From positions 32,649 through 60,063 of the forward strand of contig JBNGIO010005799.1 in NCBI GenBank assembly GCA_049999805.1: 27,415 bases of DNA, written 5' to 3'. The notes beneath the pieces are model-generated. The model did no database searches and had not been told where the DNA came from. It saw only the letters and a program-made list of their open reading frames with translations. The translations under genes and the position numbers were made by a program. Below, piece by piece: positions 9,541 through 19,965 of the stretch. The stretch is from Folioceros fuciformis (taxonomy: Eukaryota > Anthocerotophyta > Anthocerotopsida > Anthocerotales). Within the stretch, counting starts at the first letter, position 1. Each line of letters begins with the position of its first letter.

Positions 9541-11657
9541 TTACGCTGAGGGCTTTGCTTTGGATTTGTGGCCAAGGCTATTCACCAAAGCCCTCCGAGT
9601 GCAGACAGGAAACATGTTAATGTTGGGGATGGGCAGCTTGGTCAAAACGTACACAAAACTGAGCTGATCTCTGGCAGTGAACAACGCAACCTCGTTGAAC
9701 CATAGGCACATGAACAAATTGGTCCTTGGTGTGTGCTCGCGAATAATAACAGACGCTTCAGCCAATGCTGCAACACAACCAACTTCTTAGAAGCTACTGA
9801 AGACATCTTTAAACACGACTAAATGATTTGCCCAAAGCAAATCCTGTCAGCCGGTCAAACTCACCTTTGTGGCCTTCTATCTTCGCTTTCCTTGGCAATC
9901 CTTCAGACTCGTACTGGCCAAGTTGAGCTGCAACCTCCCTAGGTGTCGCTTTGTGTTTTTGCACAATTGCATTTCCTTCTTCATAAACACAATCCCGTGC
10001 TCCATGCTGAGAAATGGCAAAAGTAGCTCGCGGCCGCCAGAGAAGGGCTTCAAACACACCCAGAGGATCTCGACGAAACTGTGATTTTGAATCTACCCAA
10101 ACAGAATACTTGGCGTTTGGAAACAGTCTATGACTCAACATCTGTAGCAGAAAGAAAGAAAAACTCGAGTTGTTGCAATTTCCCTGCAAGAAAAACACTG
10201 CCCATCCTGGAGCGACACGCAGAAAACTGAGCATCCAAAGCGGGGAAGACCAACCTTTGGAACCTTCCCATTTTTTCGCTGATCAGAGAAAGGAAGATGG
10301 TCAACAATTACAATTCTCCAATGCCCTATTTTCCTGCTCACTTTGTCAGGGTATATTCCACGTTCCTGCATAGCTTGTTCTGTCACATCATCCCAGAACG
10401 CTACATAGCATACCTGCCATACAGGTGCATGTCTAGTTAGAATTAGATCCAGGAGCTGGCGGATATAATGATCGGGAACCAAGAGATGAACACCTTATCA
10501 AGAGAAGCACTGGACATTCCAACAGGCTGGTACAGGTCATCTCCTCCGCCAAATATGCAAGTCATGACGACTGCTTCACACTTAGCCAGGACCTGTCTAT
10601 CTGTCGCAGAGATGTCAAATCCACCGTGCTCATGGCAGAACCCACAATGGACAGCCACAGTTTCACCAATCTGACGACAACAGGGCAAACATGAGCTACA
10701 CCTCACCACAGCCCGAGTTGCTTCCAAGCTCCTGGCACAAACACATTTGTGGGCAAGCACAGCGAACGGACCTTGAAGCTGGCGCTTCTTGTTCTACCTG
10801 TGAGGTTCCCAGTAAAGAGATTCGTACTTCTATTATTGTGGAAAACCAGGAATTGGCCATCAGACCCGTCGACCTGTAAGAGTTCGTTCTCATAGTAGTT
10901 CATGTAGTGTAGGTGTTTGATGGTGTCATCACCAGTCCTGGGAGGAAACGAAAGCTTCTCAAGTTCTTCAACGGGAAGGAGCTTTAGGCAAGCTGCAAAT
11001 ACGAGACCACAGTCATGCACAGCTAAAGAGGACGAACTAGCTCACAGCTCCCCCCGCCCGGCGGCCCCCAACACTTACGTTCCAGAGTCCCGTTTCTCCT
11101 TCTCATGGGCATGTCTAGATTATTCAGCTTAGACTTTGTGCTGCCAGGCTTCTTCACGTCCTGAGAGTCTACACGTCCACCTGCAACAACCCATCTGCAA
11201 ATTCAGCTAAATGACGTGGTGCTACAAGCTAAACCTGGCGATTGCCCGAGAAGATCACCTGGTCTGACATGAGGAACCTGAACGGAAACAAACCAAAAGC
11301 AAAAGAGGACTATAAGAGCACCCAATCCCCATGTCCCGCAATTGCTCCTTTCTGGACCTGCGCAGATCCGGAAGCCGCGGTGAGAGCAGATCTTAGCCCA
11401 TCAACTGTCGCTAACAGACCGGTCACAGAATGGAAGCCCTCACACAAGTCACCCGGCACCCTGGTGAGCCTCCTCCTCCTCCTCTTTTTCTTGGTGTCGT
11501 CGGCATCAAAATCCCCTTCGAAAATAGGCACAGAAATCGATCCGGGCGACAGGGTGCTCGAAGACCCAGATTCGCGAGAGGAAACACGTGAAGGGAAGGC
11601 GGGCACCCTGGCAGCCATTCTTCCCGATACTTCAAATACAGCTTCATTTGGTAACAT
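9541..11657 (-). CDS. DUF616 protein, MUCI70/TOD1-like (probable hexosyltransferase family)
   Basis: Minus-strand exons in transcript order: 11657-11453 (or -11444), 11180-11079, 10992-10772, 10670-10494, 10413-10255, 10141-9865, 9767-9541. All are in phase, giving about 455 aa. The DUF616 core starts at about residue 177: IGETVAVHCGFCHEHGG, AVVMTCIFGGGDDLYQP, KIGHWRIVIVDHLPFSDQR, NGKVPK, HRLFPNAKYSVWVDSK, LLWRPRATFAISQHGARD, SVIIREHTPRTNLFMCLWFN. Characterised plant members (MUCI70, TOD1) act in the Golgi on wall polymers or as an alkaline ceramidase. Here no N-terminal membrane anchor is visible; instead there is an Arg/Lys cluster (KKKRRRRR). The usual WIDGK motif reads WVDSK (D305). The 3' six exons are firm. 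The first exon, its start (11657 or 11618) and which of two phase-compatible donors is used are uncertain. Confidence 0.85.
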
Positions 11658-11768
11658 CCTCCAGCTGCTTCCTTCTGTAACATTCCATATTTAGTGTTAG
11701 AGACAGCGGATGAGTTGCACTAGGGCTTTCAAATATTAACCATCGGAGCAGATGATTGGAGATCTACG
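11658..11768. promoter_or_regulatory. Very short divergent spacer between the DUF616 and VPS15 genes
   Basis: Only 111 bp separate the proposed start codons of the minus-strand DUF616 gene and plus-strand VPS15. Both 5' leaders and at least part of the promoters must fit here or overlap coding sequence. It contains AT-rich patches (CATATTTAGTG, CAAATATTAACC) but no decisive element. Confidence 0.45.
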
Positions 11769-14700
11769 ATGGGGAACAAATTAGCCCGCACAACCCAGGC
11801 ATCGGCTTCGGAGTACTACCTGCAGGATCTGCCAACCACTTTGAATTTGGTGTTGAAGGAATCGCTGGGCAAAGGCCGCTTCCTTAAATCCATAGTTTGT
11901 GTTCATGATGAAGGGTGGCTTGTTGTCAAGGTCTACTTCAAGCGTGGCGAATTCCCCGATGTGAAGGTGATTGGCGGCAGTATTTGGTTCATATGAAGAA
12001 ATTCCCTGTTTCTGTCTGACCTCCACAGTATGGCAAGTTTTTTTCTAGCTGGTCAAGGATTTGCTTGCGTCTTTCATTCCTTCAGGCTCATGAACGGAAG
12101 CTGAAAGAAATTAAGGAGAAACTGAAGGACATCAAGCATTCACATGTTTGGCCCTTTCAGGTGACTTAGCTTGATCAGGTAGTATCCGCTTTCTCATTCC
12201 TTGCATCTTCTACTGAAATGTAAGCGTCCTGTGTGGCAGCATTGGATGGACACAGACAAGGCTGCGTACCTCATACGGCAATACTTCTACAGCAATCTCC
12301 ATGATCGCATGAGCACACGCCCTTTCCTGAGCATCATGGAAAAGAAATGGCTAGCATTTCAGGTTAAAGAAGATTTAGGCTGCCAGGATTCTAATGATGA
12401 GGGGGGTGAAGTGAATTTGTCCAGCTAGAGAGACTGCCTTCAGTCTTTGCAACATGGAAGAGTCCTGAATTTGCTCTCAGTTTCACTCTTGAAATTCTGA
12501 TGGAAGGGTTTTGATTGAGGATAGAGCATGGCGATCTGTCAAAGTCAGGGATTGTGCAAGATGCCAATTTGAATCTGTGGTTTTGCAGCTACTGCATGCA
12601 GTGAAGCAGAGCCATGAGCACAAAGTCTGCCACGGTGAGTCCTTTGCAAGTGGCTAGGCTTGTGTTTCAATAACGCTCCCTTTACCATTTACTTCTTGGT
12701 GCTGAGAATGGTTGTCCCGAGCAGGTGACATAAAATGTGAGAATGTCCTGGTGACGTCCTGGAACTGGGTTTACCTTGCGGACTATGCCTGCTTCAAGCC
12801 AACATATCTTCCAGCCGATAATCCTGCTGACTTTTCATTTTTCTTTGACACCGGTGGCAGCCGTCGCTGCTATCTTGCACCTGAGGTTAACTGTCCTTAT
12901 ATCTACCTACGTCTTAGATGTGAATTGAGAAGTTCGTAGCCCAGCCTTATACTTGAGCCAATTGTGCTTCTCGTCTTTGCAGCGATTTTGTGATCAGGTT
13001 CCGGTTGGCGATGGCCCTCTGCAACCTGCTATGGACGTGTTTGCACTTGGGTATCAACGTCTTGGTTCCTTCTGGTTTCCACTAGATAGTGTCGAAATGT
13101 CTGCACATGAGCAGCTAGTCATTTGCCAAAGATGCTCTTGTGATTTCTGATAGGGCACGTTAGCCAGGTATTTTTTTGTAGATCAAAAAACCTGATGGCA
13201 CTTATCTGTAATGGTTCTCCCGCTGTTGTGCATTTACAGGTGCGTAATTGCAGAACTCTTCCTTGAAGGTCAAGCTATTTTCACCCTTTCACAGCTCCTC
13301 ATGTATCGTAGGGGGGAATATGACCCAAGGCCTTCTCTGGAAAAGGTGAACTACAGCTTTTCTTGTGCTCGTGCTTTCTCAAGACTTGGGTGTGAATATA
13401 TGTCAGGTTGTGCAGAGCGACTGATTGGTGGGATAAATTGCTTCAGATTCCTGATTCTGGAATACGCGAGATGGCTTTGCACATGATACAGCAGAATCCA
13501 GAATCCCGTCTGTCGGCACATGAGTATCTGGAAACCTGGGCACCTACATTGTTCCCAAGCTATTTCTCACCACTTCTGCACAATTTCTTCTCTTGTATAG
13601 TTCCCCTGGACCCAGACACGAGGGTGAGTTCTCCGTCTTTCCAAAGCACATTTGTAACGCATCCGTGTCATGAAATGCTCCTCTATGTAGATGTCCTTGG
13701 AGCCCGTTTGATCACTTACAAAGCATGGACTTCAGCTGCCAAGTAGTTGAATCTATTAGTGCATCTTATGAACAGGTGGCAGTCACACAAGGTGCCTTCC
13801 CAGAAATTCGCAAGCAAATGTTAGCAGATGCAAGGCGAAAAGTGGAAAGGAAGCAAACTGGAGAGAGACAATCCAGGTTATTTACTGGTAGTCAGAATAT
13901 GCCCCAGGGGGCCAGCACGCTTTTGCAGAATCTAACCGTATGCGTGGTGCTGATGGCAGTGCACTTGGTCGGAGATATGGACGTTCGAAGACCATCTCAG
14001 GGTATTCCCGTGTGAGTCTGCAGTCAGAGATAAATGCACTGATGAGAATTGAATGGAGGGCCAGTGATGTGGGCCTGCCGTCTACAGATGTTACTTCTCA
14101 AGTCAGATCCTTCAAAGATGAGGATGGTGAACGGGATGATGTTCTGGATAAATTCAGTAAGCGAAGTCTGGGTAGGGCTAGGTCTGTAAACATAACACTC
14201 TCGAGTATCCCAACAAAAGGCTCAGAAGCAAAGGTCCCACTAGGTGTGATACGAAGCTTGGGGATTGTGGAAGAATCGTCTTCCCTGGATGGAGGCCACG
14301 TTAGCCTTGATGGCCAAGTACCGACCACCTCAGGATCCCAAGTTCGCATAAAGCCAGCATCACTTGCAATGGCAGATGCAGCCCTTGCAGCGGAGGAGGT
14401 TATAGTTGAGGAGGTGAATATGCGAGGTCTTGATCCTGTTCATCTGTGTTGACACTCTTGTGCAAATATTCACATGACTGTCGGGTCTAGTTCTCAACTG
14501 CCCTTACCTTAGAGTGTGCTTTATCATGTGCAGGTCTACGAGAATCAAGTTAGAGAGCCTGGTGGTACGTTTAGTGAGTGGCCGTTCTCATCTGGAGAGT
14601 CAAGTGAAAGTGTTGGGAGGGGTGCAGGCGGGCGGCAAAAGGGCGACATCACTCTTCCGTTGGAGAGTGGTTGGATGTGGGAGGGCGATTGGGAGGTTGA

Positions 14701-17700
14701 CTTAAATTGGCTAATGAATGGTACGAAGTGTATGTTTTTGCACTCCAGCAGCTGCTGCCTTGCAACGAACTCAGTTTAAGTCTTGTTTGACAAGTCTATT
14801 TTTTGCAGGTGTTGCAGTTGATAGGGAAGGGTGGAGATATCGAAAGGTGGTTGCAAAAGACCTGGAAAAGGGTATAATAGGTGATGTAGTCGCTGCACAA
14901 GGTGAGAAACAATCTCAACAAAAACTGGGATTGCGCCAAGGGCTTTCTCAAACTTGGACAGCTGCATGTACGCCTGACTGCACGTGGAGACGAAGGCGCT
15001 GGTTACGGAAACGTAGGAGGCGACTTCCCACTCCAGTGCAAGGTGCAATCAAAAGTGGGTCTATGCAAGTAGCAGGTGGAACCATGGATTCATCGGTGGT
15101 TGCAAAAAGTGTAGAGCAGGACTCCGAATCGAAAGTATTAAGGTGTGATGGCATGGTTCTTATTGCTTCCCTGTTATGCTCTTGCCTACGGAATGTTAGG
15201 CTTCCACAGGCACGGAGAGGGGCTGTTCAGTTGCTACAAGATGCCTCAGAGTTCTGTGATGATGATTGCAGACTGCAACAAATCATCCCATATGTTGCTG
15301 CATTGCTTTCTGATTCAGCAGCTATAGTACGGTGTGCTGCTCTACAGACCCTCTGTAATGTGCTGTCAAAGGTTTCAAGCTTTCCTCCAGGTGATGCAAA
15401 GCTTTTTCCGGAGTACATCCTTCCTCTTCTTTCCATGTTGCCAGATGATCCAGAAGAAAGTGTCCGCATAGCCTATTCAGATAACGTCAGTCTGATTGCA
15501 GAGACTGCTGACAGGTGTCTCAAAAACTCCCAGTATTTCAGTGATTTAGGAGGCCTAGACAGCCCGAGTCGTGCCTTTAGGGTCCATGCAAATGAGAGGC
15601 CACCTCTGCCCAGTGTTCAGCATACTGCCAGCAAAATTGAGAATGAGCTTTCTCACTTGCGTGAGGCAATAGCTCGAGTTATTCAAGAGTTGGTCATTGG
15701 GCAAAAGCAAACACCCACGATCAGGCGTGCACTCCTGACACACGTTGGGTCACTTTGCAAATTTTTTGGCCAGAAGCAGAGCAATGACTTCCTTCTCCCC
15801 ATACTGCCAGCCTTTTTGAATGATCGGGATGAGCAGCTCCGTTCTGCTTTCTTCGAGCATATAATTCATGTGTGCTTATTCATTGGCCAAATGAGTGTAG
15901 AGGCTTATCTGCTCCCTTACGTAGAACAGGCTCTGAGTGATGTTGAAGAGATTGTTGTTGTTAACTCCTTGAACTGCCTCGCTGCTTTATGTTGTCATAG
16001 AATGTTGCGGAAGCGTGTGTTGCTGGAAGCAGTGGAACGGGCAGCTCCACTCCTCTGTCATCCAAGCCAGTGGGTTCGGAAGGCAGCAATGACTTTCGTG
16101 GCTGCAACCAGCTGCAATTTGGATATAGCAGAAGCCTATTCCCTTTTATCTCCCATTCTATCTCCCTTCCTTCGAAGAGAACCTGCCTCATTATGCTCAG
16201 AGGAAGCTCTTATGCCTTGCTTGAAGCCGCCTATGTCAAGAGAGGACTTTAACAGGTTGTTAAGTGACATTATGTTATTAGAAAAGCCTTCTGATCAGCT
16301 GTGCACCAAAGTTGTGCATCAACGGAAAGGAAATTCTTCTGAGCAGCTCTGCACCAAAGTTGTCCAACAGCGAAAAGGTAGGCAGAGGTCATTGACGCAG
16401 AGCCAAGTCAAGCCACTGGAAAGAAGTCGGTTTGGGAAAGAGGCTGACATTACCTCGGCAACAGCAGACTCACGAGGTCTGAAGAATGTGGAATCCAAGC
16501 TGCCGTCCTCACCAGGGCGCACAAGTTGCTTTAGTGATGGAGTGCAAGGCTCTGAACCGGGTGATGGTGAAAAACTGAAAGCAATGGAAGGCTACATTCG
16601 CAACTTATCAAGCACTATGCAAACTAGAATGCACAATTGGGAGGTGGAAAATACGGAGAAGCTACAGAGTTCGGCTCTTGGCGGTCTGGGCACTGGAGTG
16701 GGAACAGGTTATTATTCACACTATGATGGTACCTCGGAAGGTATCCCCTTGTACTGGGTTTCCGTTAATGAGAAAAAGCAAGATGGCCCAAAGAAGCACG
16801 ATGGGCAAGCGGCTGTATTGGATGCGAGCCTCTCTAGTAATGAGGAATGGAGCCGAGTCTTTGGTGCACGTCAGGGTAATGTGCCTTATTTCATGACAGC
16901 TGTTGCGGCCCCACACATGGGTAGCTCCTTGGCTGTGGCTTCATCTCAATGGGCCACGATTGGAGCTACCCACTCTTCCATGTTGCCAGCAGATCCTTAC
17001 CAAAGTTCGGTTTCCATGACTGGATCTGTTTACAATGGAGGTCATTTCATGTATGATGTGACAAAGGACACTTACAGGAGAGAAAGGGATGGCAATGTGC
17101 TACACACATCAATTCAGGCTGTTCCTGTAGCATCTCTGGATTCTTTTGTGCAAAGTCAGAGTGGACCAAGTGCAGATGCTTTGGTTGATCAAGACCCAAC
17201 CACAGAGGTCCCTGGGGGAGGGGAACCCGAAGGGTCTAACGTGGATACCTCTTGGCGCCCAAAAGGAGTCCTGATCGCACACCTCCAAGAACATCAACGA
17301 GCGGTCAATGAAGTGGCTGTATCTAGTGATACTGTGTTTTTTCTCAGTGCATCAGATGATGGGACAGTGAAAGTTTGGGATTGCCGACGCCTGGAGAGGG
17401 ATGTTTCATTTAGGTCGAGACTTACATATTGCTGTAAAGCTGGGCGTGTGCTTCATGTGCAAACGGTTGGCAGTGACAATAAGGTAGCGGCTGCAACAAG
17501 TGATGGTCAGATTCATGTATTTAATGTAGATTATGTTGGTCGTGAGGGTAACAGTGGAGAAAAATACTCTGGCTTCTCGGAGATCAGGAAGCTAGAATCA
17601 CATGAGGGGCCAGTAACATCTTTGCAGAACTTTTGTGGGGAAGGCACCCAATTACTGCTGTACAGCACACTGAAAGATAATATTCACCTCTGGGACATGC

Positions 17701-18849
17701 GAAAACAGGTGGATGCTTGGTCATTGTGCGTGGAACCTGCACAAGGCTATGTTACAGCAACTGCACTTGACTCGAATTGTAACTGGCTTGTATCTGCAAC
17801 ATCGAGGGGCTTCCTGACTCTGTGGGACTTGAGATTCCTGATTCCAGTGAATACTTGGTGCCATCCTTCTGGATGCTTCATCAAGTGTATGTCACCCCTG
17901 CAGCCTTGGTCTTGGGATCCGTTAAAACCTTCTAGAAGTCCATGGGTGTACGTTGCAGCAGGACGGAACGAAGTGGCTTTATGGAATGCCGAAAACGGGA
18001 ATTGTAGTCAGGTGACTTGTCTCAGCCCAGTCTCGGAGCTTGTTTGTGAGGAAGAGCGTGACTGACTTCGTATATCATTCATTAGTCCGTGGGCAATTTT
18101 GTCTGTCAATCCAGTTCTTGAAAATTTGTGGGGTTGCAGGTGTTGCAGATGCAGGGAGACACAGCTGCTTCAGAGACACATGAGCTTCCTGCCGCTTTGA
18201 AAGCAAGTCGGTCCAGTACAGATGAAATCGCTAGTCCCAAAGAAAGGTACAAAGTTGAGGAGCTCATTGATCCGCCTCCTCAACTTCCTGGAGTTCGTGC
18301 ACTTCTGCCCCTTTCAGGTGGTACCGCGATCATATGTGGAGGGACAGATCTGCGGATTCGTCTATGGGATCGCCACAGGTACAGTCAAAGTCGTGGAAGC
18401 CGAAGGGTGATTATGAACCTGCACTTCCTGGTCCTTCCTTTTTCTGATTCTCCTGGTGTTGTGTAGGCCTGGGAAGAGCTACTGCATTTGTGGGCCAACA
18501 GTCAAGGGACCTACATCACCCGATTCTCAGGTGTACACTCCAAGGGACATCTCAGGTGTTCAAGTCGTTCAGGTGACTCATGTTATCTCTGTACACGATT
18601 ATGGTTACACTTCTTGGAGAGAAATTTTCAGCTGATCTCTCTCTATGTTGTCTTTCGTAGGAGCACCCTCCTAGGGATGGCAGCACCAGTACCAAATTGA
18701 AAAACTCATCGAAACCCAGCATTGTAGCGGCAGCAACAGATACTGCAGGGTGTCACCGCGACTGCATCACATCTCTTGCCTTGGCGCAGACCAATCAGCG
18801 GCTCCTCATCTCCAGCAGCAGAGATGGGGCAGTGAAAGTGTGGAAGTAG
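11769..18849 (+). CDS. VPS15: VPS15 / PIK3R4, regulatory protein kinase subunit of the class III PI3-kinase complex
   Basis: Exons: 11769-11966, 12086-12160, 12240-12362, 12589-12634, 12725-12885, 12983-13050, 13240-13345, 13447-13623, 13776-13876, 13960-14413, 14534-14720, 14809-18011, 18140-18378, 18467-18572, 18661-18849. Phases agree throughout, giving about 1,810 aa. MGNKLARTT offers an N-myristoylation glycine, which anchors VPS15 to endosomal and autophagic membranes with VPS34. The kinase domain has the family signature HGDIK (147-151), [19 protein letters not shown] and [15 protein letters not shown] repeats span about 676-1046. WD40 repeats run from about 1384 to the end ([24 protein letters not shown]). 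Flowering-plant homologues are about 1,500 aa; the excess lies mainly in a poorly conserved linker (about 350-670) with the basic run [15 protein letters not shown]. Intron 13877-13959 was chosen because it keeps phase and has a CTAAC branch-site match. The identification is firm; linker exon borders are less so. Confidence 0.93.
16290..16385 (+). repeat. 48-bp in-frame tandem duplication in VPS15
   Basis: Units 16290-16337 and 16338-16385 encode [16 protein letters not shown] and [16 protein letters not shown], just after the HEAT region. They have diverged at several bases but keep frame. Confidence 0.85.
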
Positions 18850-19107
18850 TCTGAGCTCTCGTATCTCAACGTCTCATTGTTCGACTACATCGTTGTTCTC
18901 GAGTGTACAAAAGCTAGCTACGTTACGCAAACATTTTTAGGCCCATATTGGGATCGCCGCAAAGTATGTACATAATCGGCATATGCTACATTCTCATTTA
19001 CTACCATTGCAACGAATCCGAGGAAAACCTACGGGAGTTGTGAAGCCCTTCCCGTCGGGTGCCTTCGAGGACTTCAGAGATCTGGCCTGTAATCAAATTG
19101 AGTATCG

Positions 19108-19272
19108 ATGGGCCAAGATTTGGATGACCAGAGTGCGGCAGCGGCCATGGAAGTGGATCTGGATGGCGATGCCGTCGACGTGATGGGCGACGCTGCTTCA
19201 GACAATAAGCCGTCCGACTCCGATTTCTTCAATTCCTTTGAGGATGATTTCGATGACGTCGACATTGCCTAG
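19108..19272 (+). CDS. SMAP1: Small acidic protein 1 (SMAP1) homologue
   Basis: A single-exon 54-aa frame runs from the ATG at 19108 (preceded by GTATCG) to TAG at 19270-19272. The N-terminal half is acidic (MEVDLDGDAVDVMGD). The C-terminus is the Phe/Asp-rich block DSDFFNSFEDDFDDVDIA, which closely matches the conserved F/D region of plant SMAP1 and SMAP2. In Arabidopsis SMAP1 is about 62 aa, acts in the response to the synthetic auxin 2,4-D and is linked to the COP9 signalosome and AXR1 pathway. The gene sits 258 bp after the VPS15 stop and about 700 bp before DRM, on the same strand. That 258-bp gap has room for the VPS15 3' UTR and a short promoter. Length, composition and the terminal motif all fit, so I am fairly sure despite the small size. 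Confidence 0.85.
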   Translation: MGQDLDDQSAAAAMEVDLDGDAVDVMGDAASDNKPSDSDFFNSFEDDFDDVDIA

Positions 19273-19965
19273 GGTCTATCGCTGCTCAGGTGCTGCTCTT
19301 GCTCCTCCAACGCTGGTATTCTCGTTTGTCTAGTCGAGAGTGTGGTCGAACTCGGGGAGATGAGCTTTGCATCGATGAAGTCCGAGCTCCAATCAACAGG
19401 TTGCATACAGAACTTGTTGGGTGAGGATCACTCTGAAGTCTCTAACGCCTCCTTTGTCTGATACCAGGATATGGCAGATGAGGTCCCGCGTGTGGCCTGG
19501 GTGGTATTACCGTCTCACCTAACTTATGGCGCTTGGGCTTTAAAGATTCCGTCAGACCTGGGATCTAGATGTACATGAAGTTTGGGGAACGCAGTTGGCT
19601 GGCATCGCAGCTTAGATTGAGTGTTGGTAGTGTCTGTGAAGATCGGGCTGTGGACAACAATCTACCTGTCGACGCCCATTCTGTTCGGAAATGTAAATTG
19701 TTCAAGACGCCGCGAAGGAATCAGCTCCAGACCATTCCCCTGCCATGTCCGATTTTTTCCAAGACTGCAAAATGTCGTTGTCATCCACGGATTCGTTGGA
19801 AACAATCGCCTCACCAACGTCCGATGTTTCATGCACCCTGGTCATGGTGAAGACGTTCCCTCGAGACTAGAGTACATTGTGTTGCATTGTGTCCTCGTGT
19901 GCAGCAGGGGCACATTCGATTGCGCCGCAAAATCGGGAAGCCCTAACCTGCAAACGGCAACGGTC
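19273..19965 (+). other. SMAP1 3' end and DRM 5' leader region
   Basis: About 690 bp with no recognisable protein. The DRM frame stays open upstream to 19621 and has another in-frame ATG at 19831, but that extension has no family resemblance. An acceptor-like CTCGTGTGCAG ending near 19904 suggests a 5' UTR intron ending just before the DRM start codon. Confidence 0.4.

Noticed and set aside
13691-13775. Possible extra VPS15 exon (reads [13 protein letters not shown]...SYEQ in frame with the next exon)
   Set aside because: No acceptor gives the phase needed from the exon ending at 13623, and joining 13623 directly to 13776 yields [16 protein letters not shown], the family-like sequence. Kept as intron.
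13887-13928. A 42-nt intron (GT at 13887, AG at 13927-13928) or a frameshift in VPS15
   Set aside because: Forty-two nt is shorter than any other intron here. The alternative 13877-13959 (83 nt) keeps phase and has a CTAAC branch-site match 24 nt before its end, so no sequencing error need be invoked.
19621-19965. N-terminal extension of DRM upstream of the ATG at 19966
   Set aside because: The frame is open and has an ATG at 19831, but the residues show no DRM resemblance and a likely splice acceptor lies inside it near 19904.
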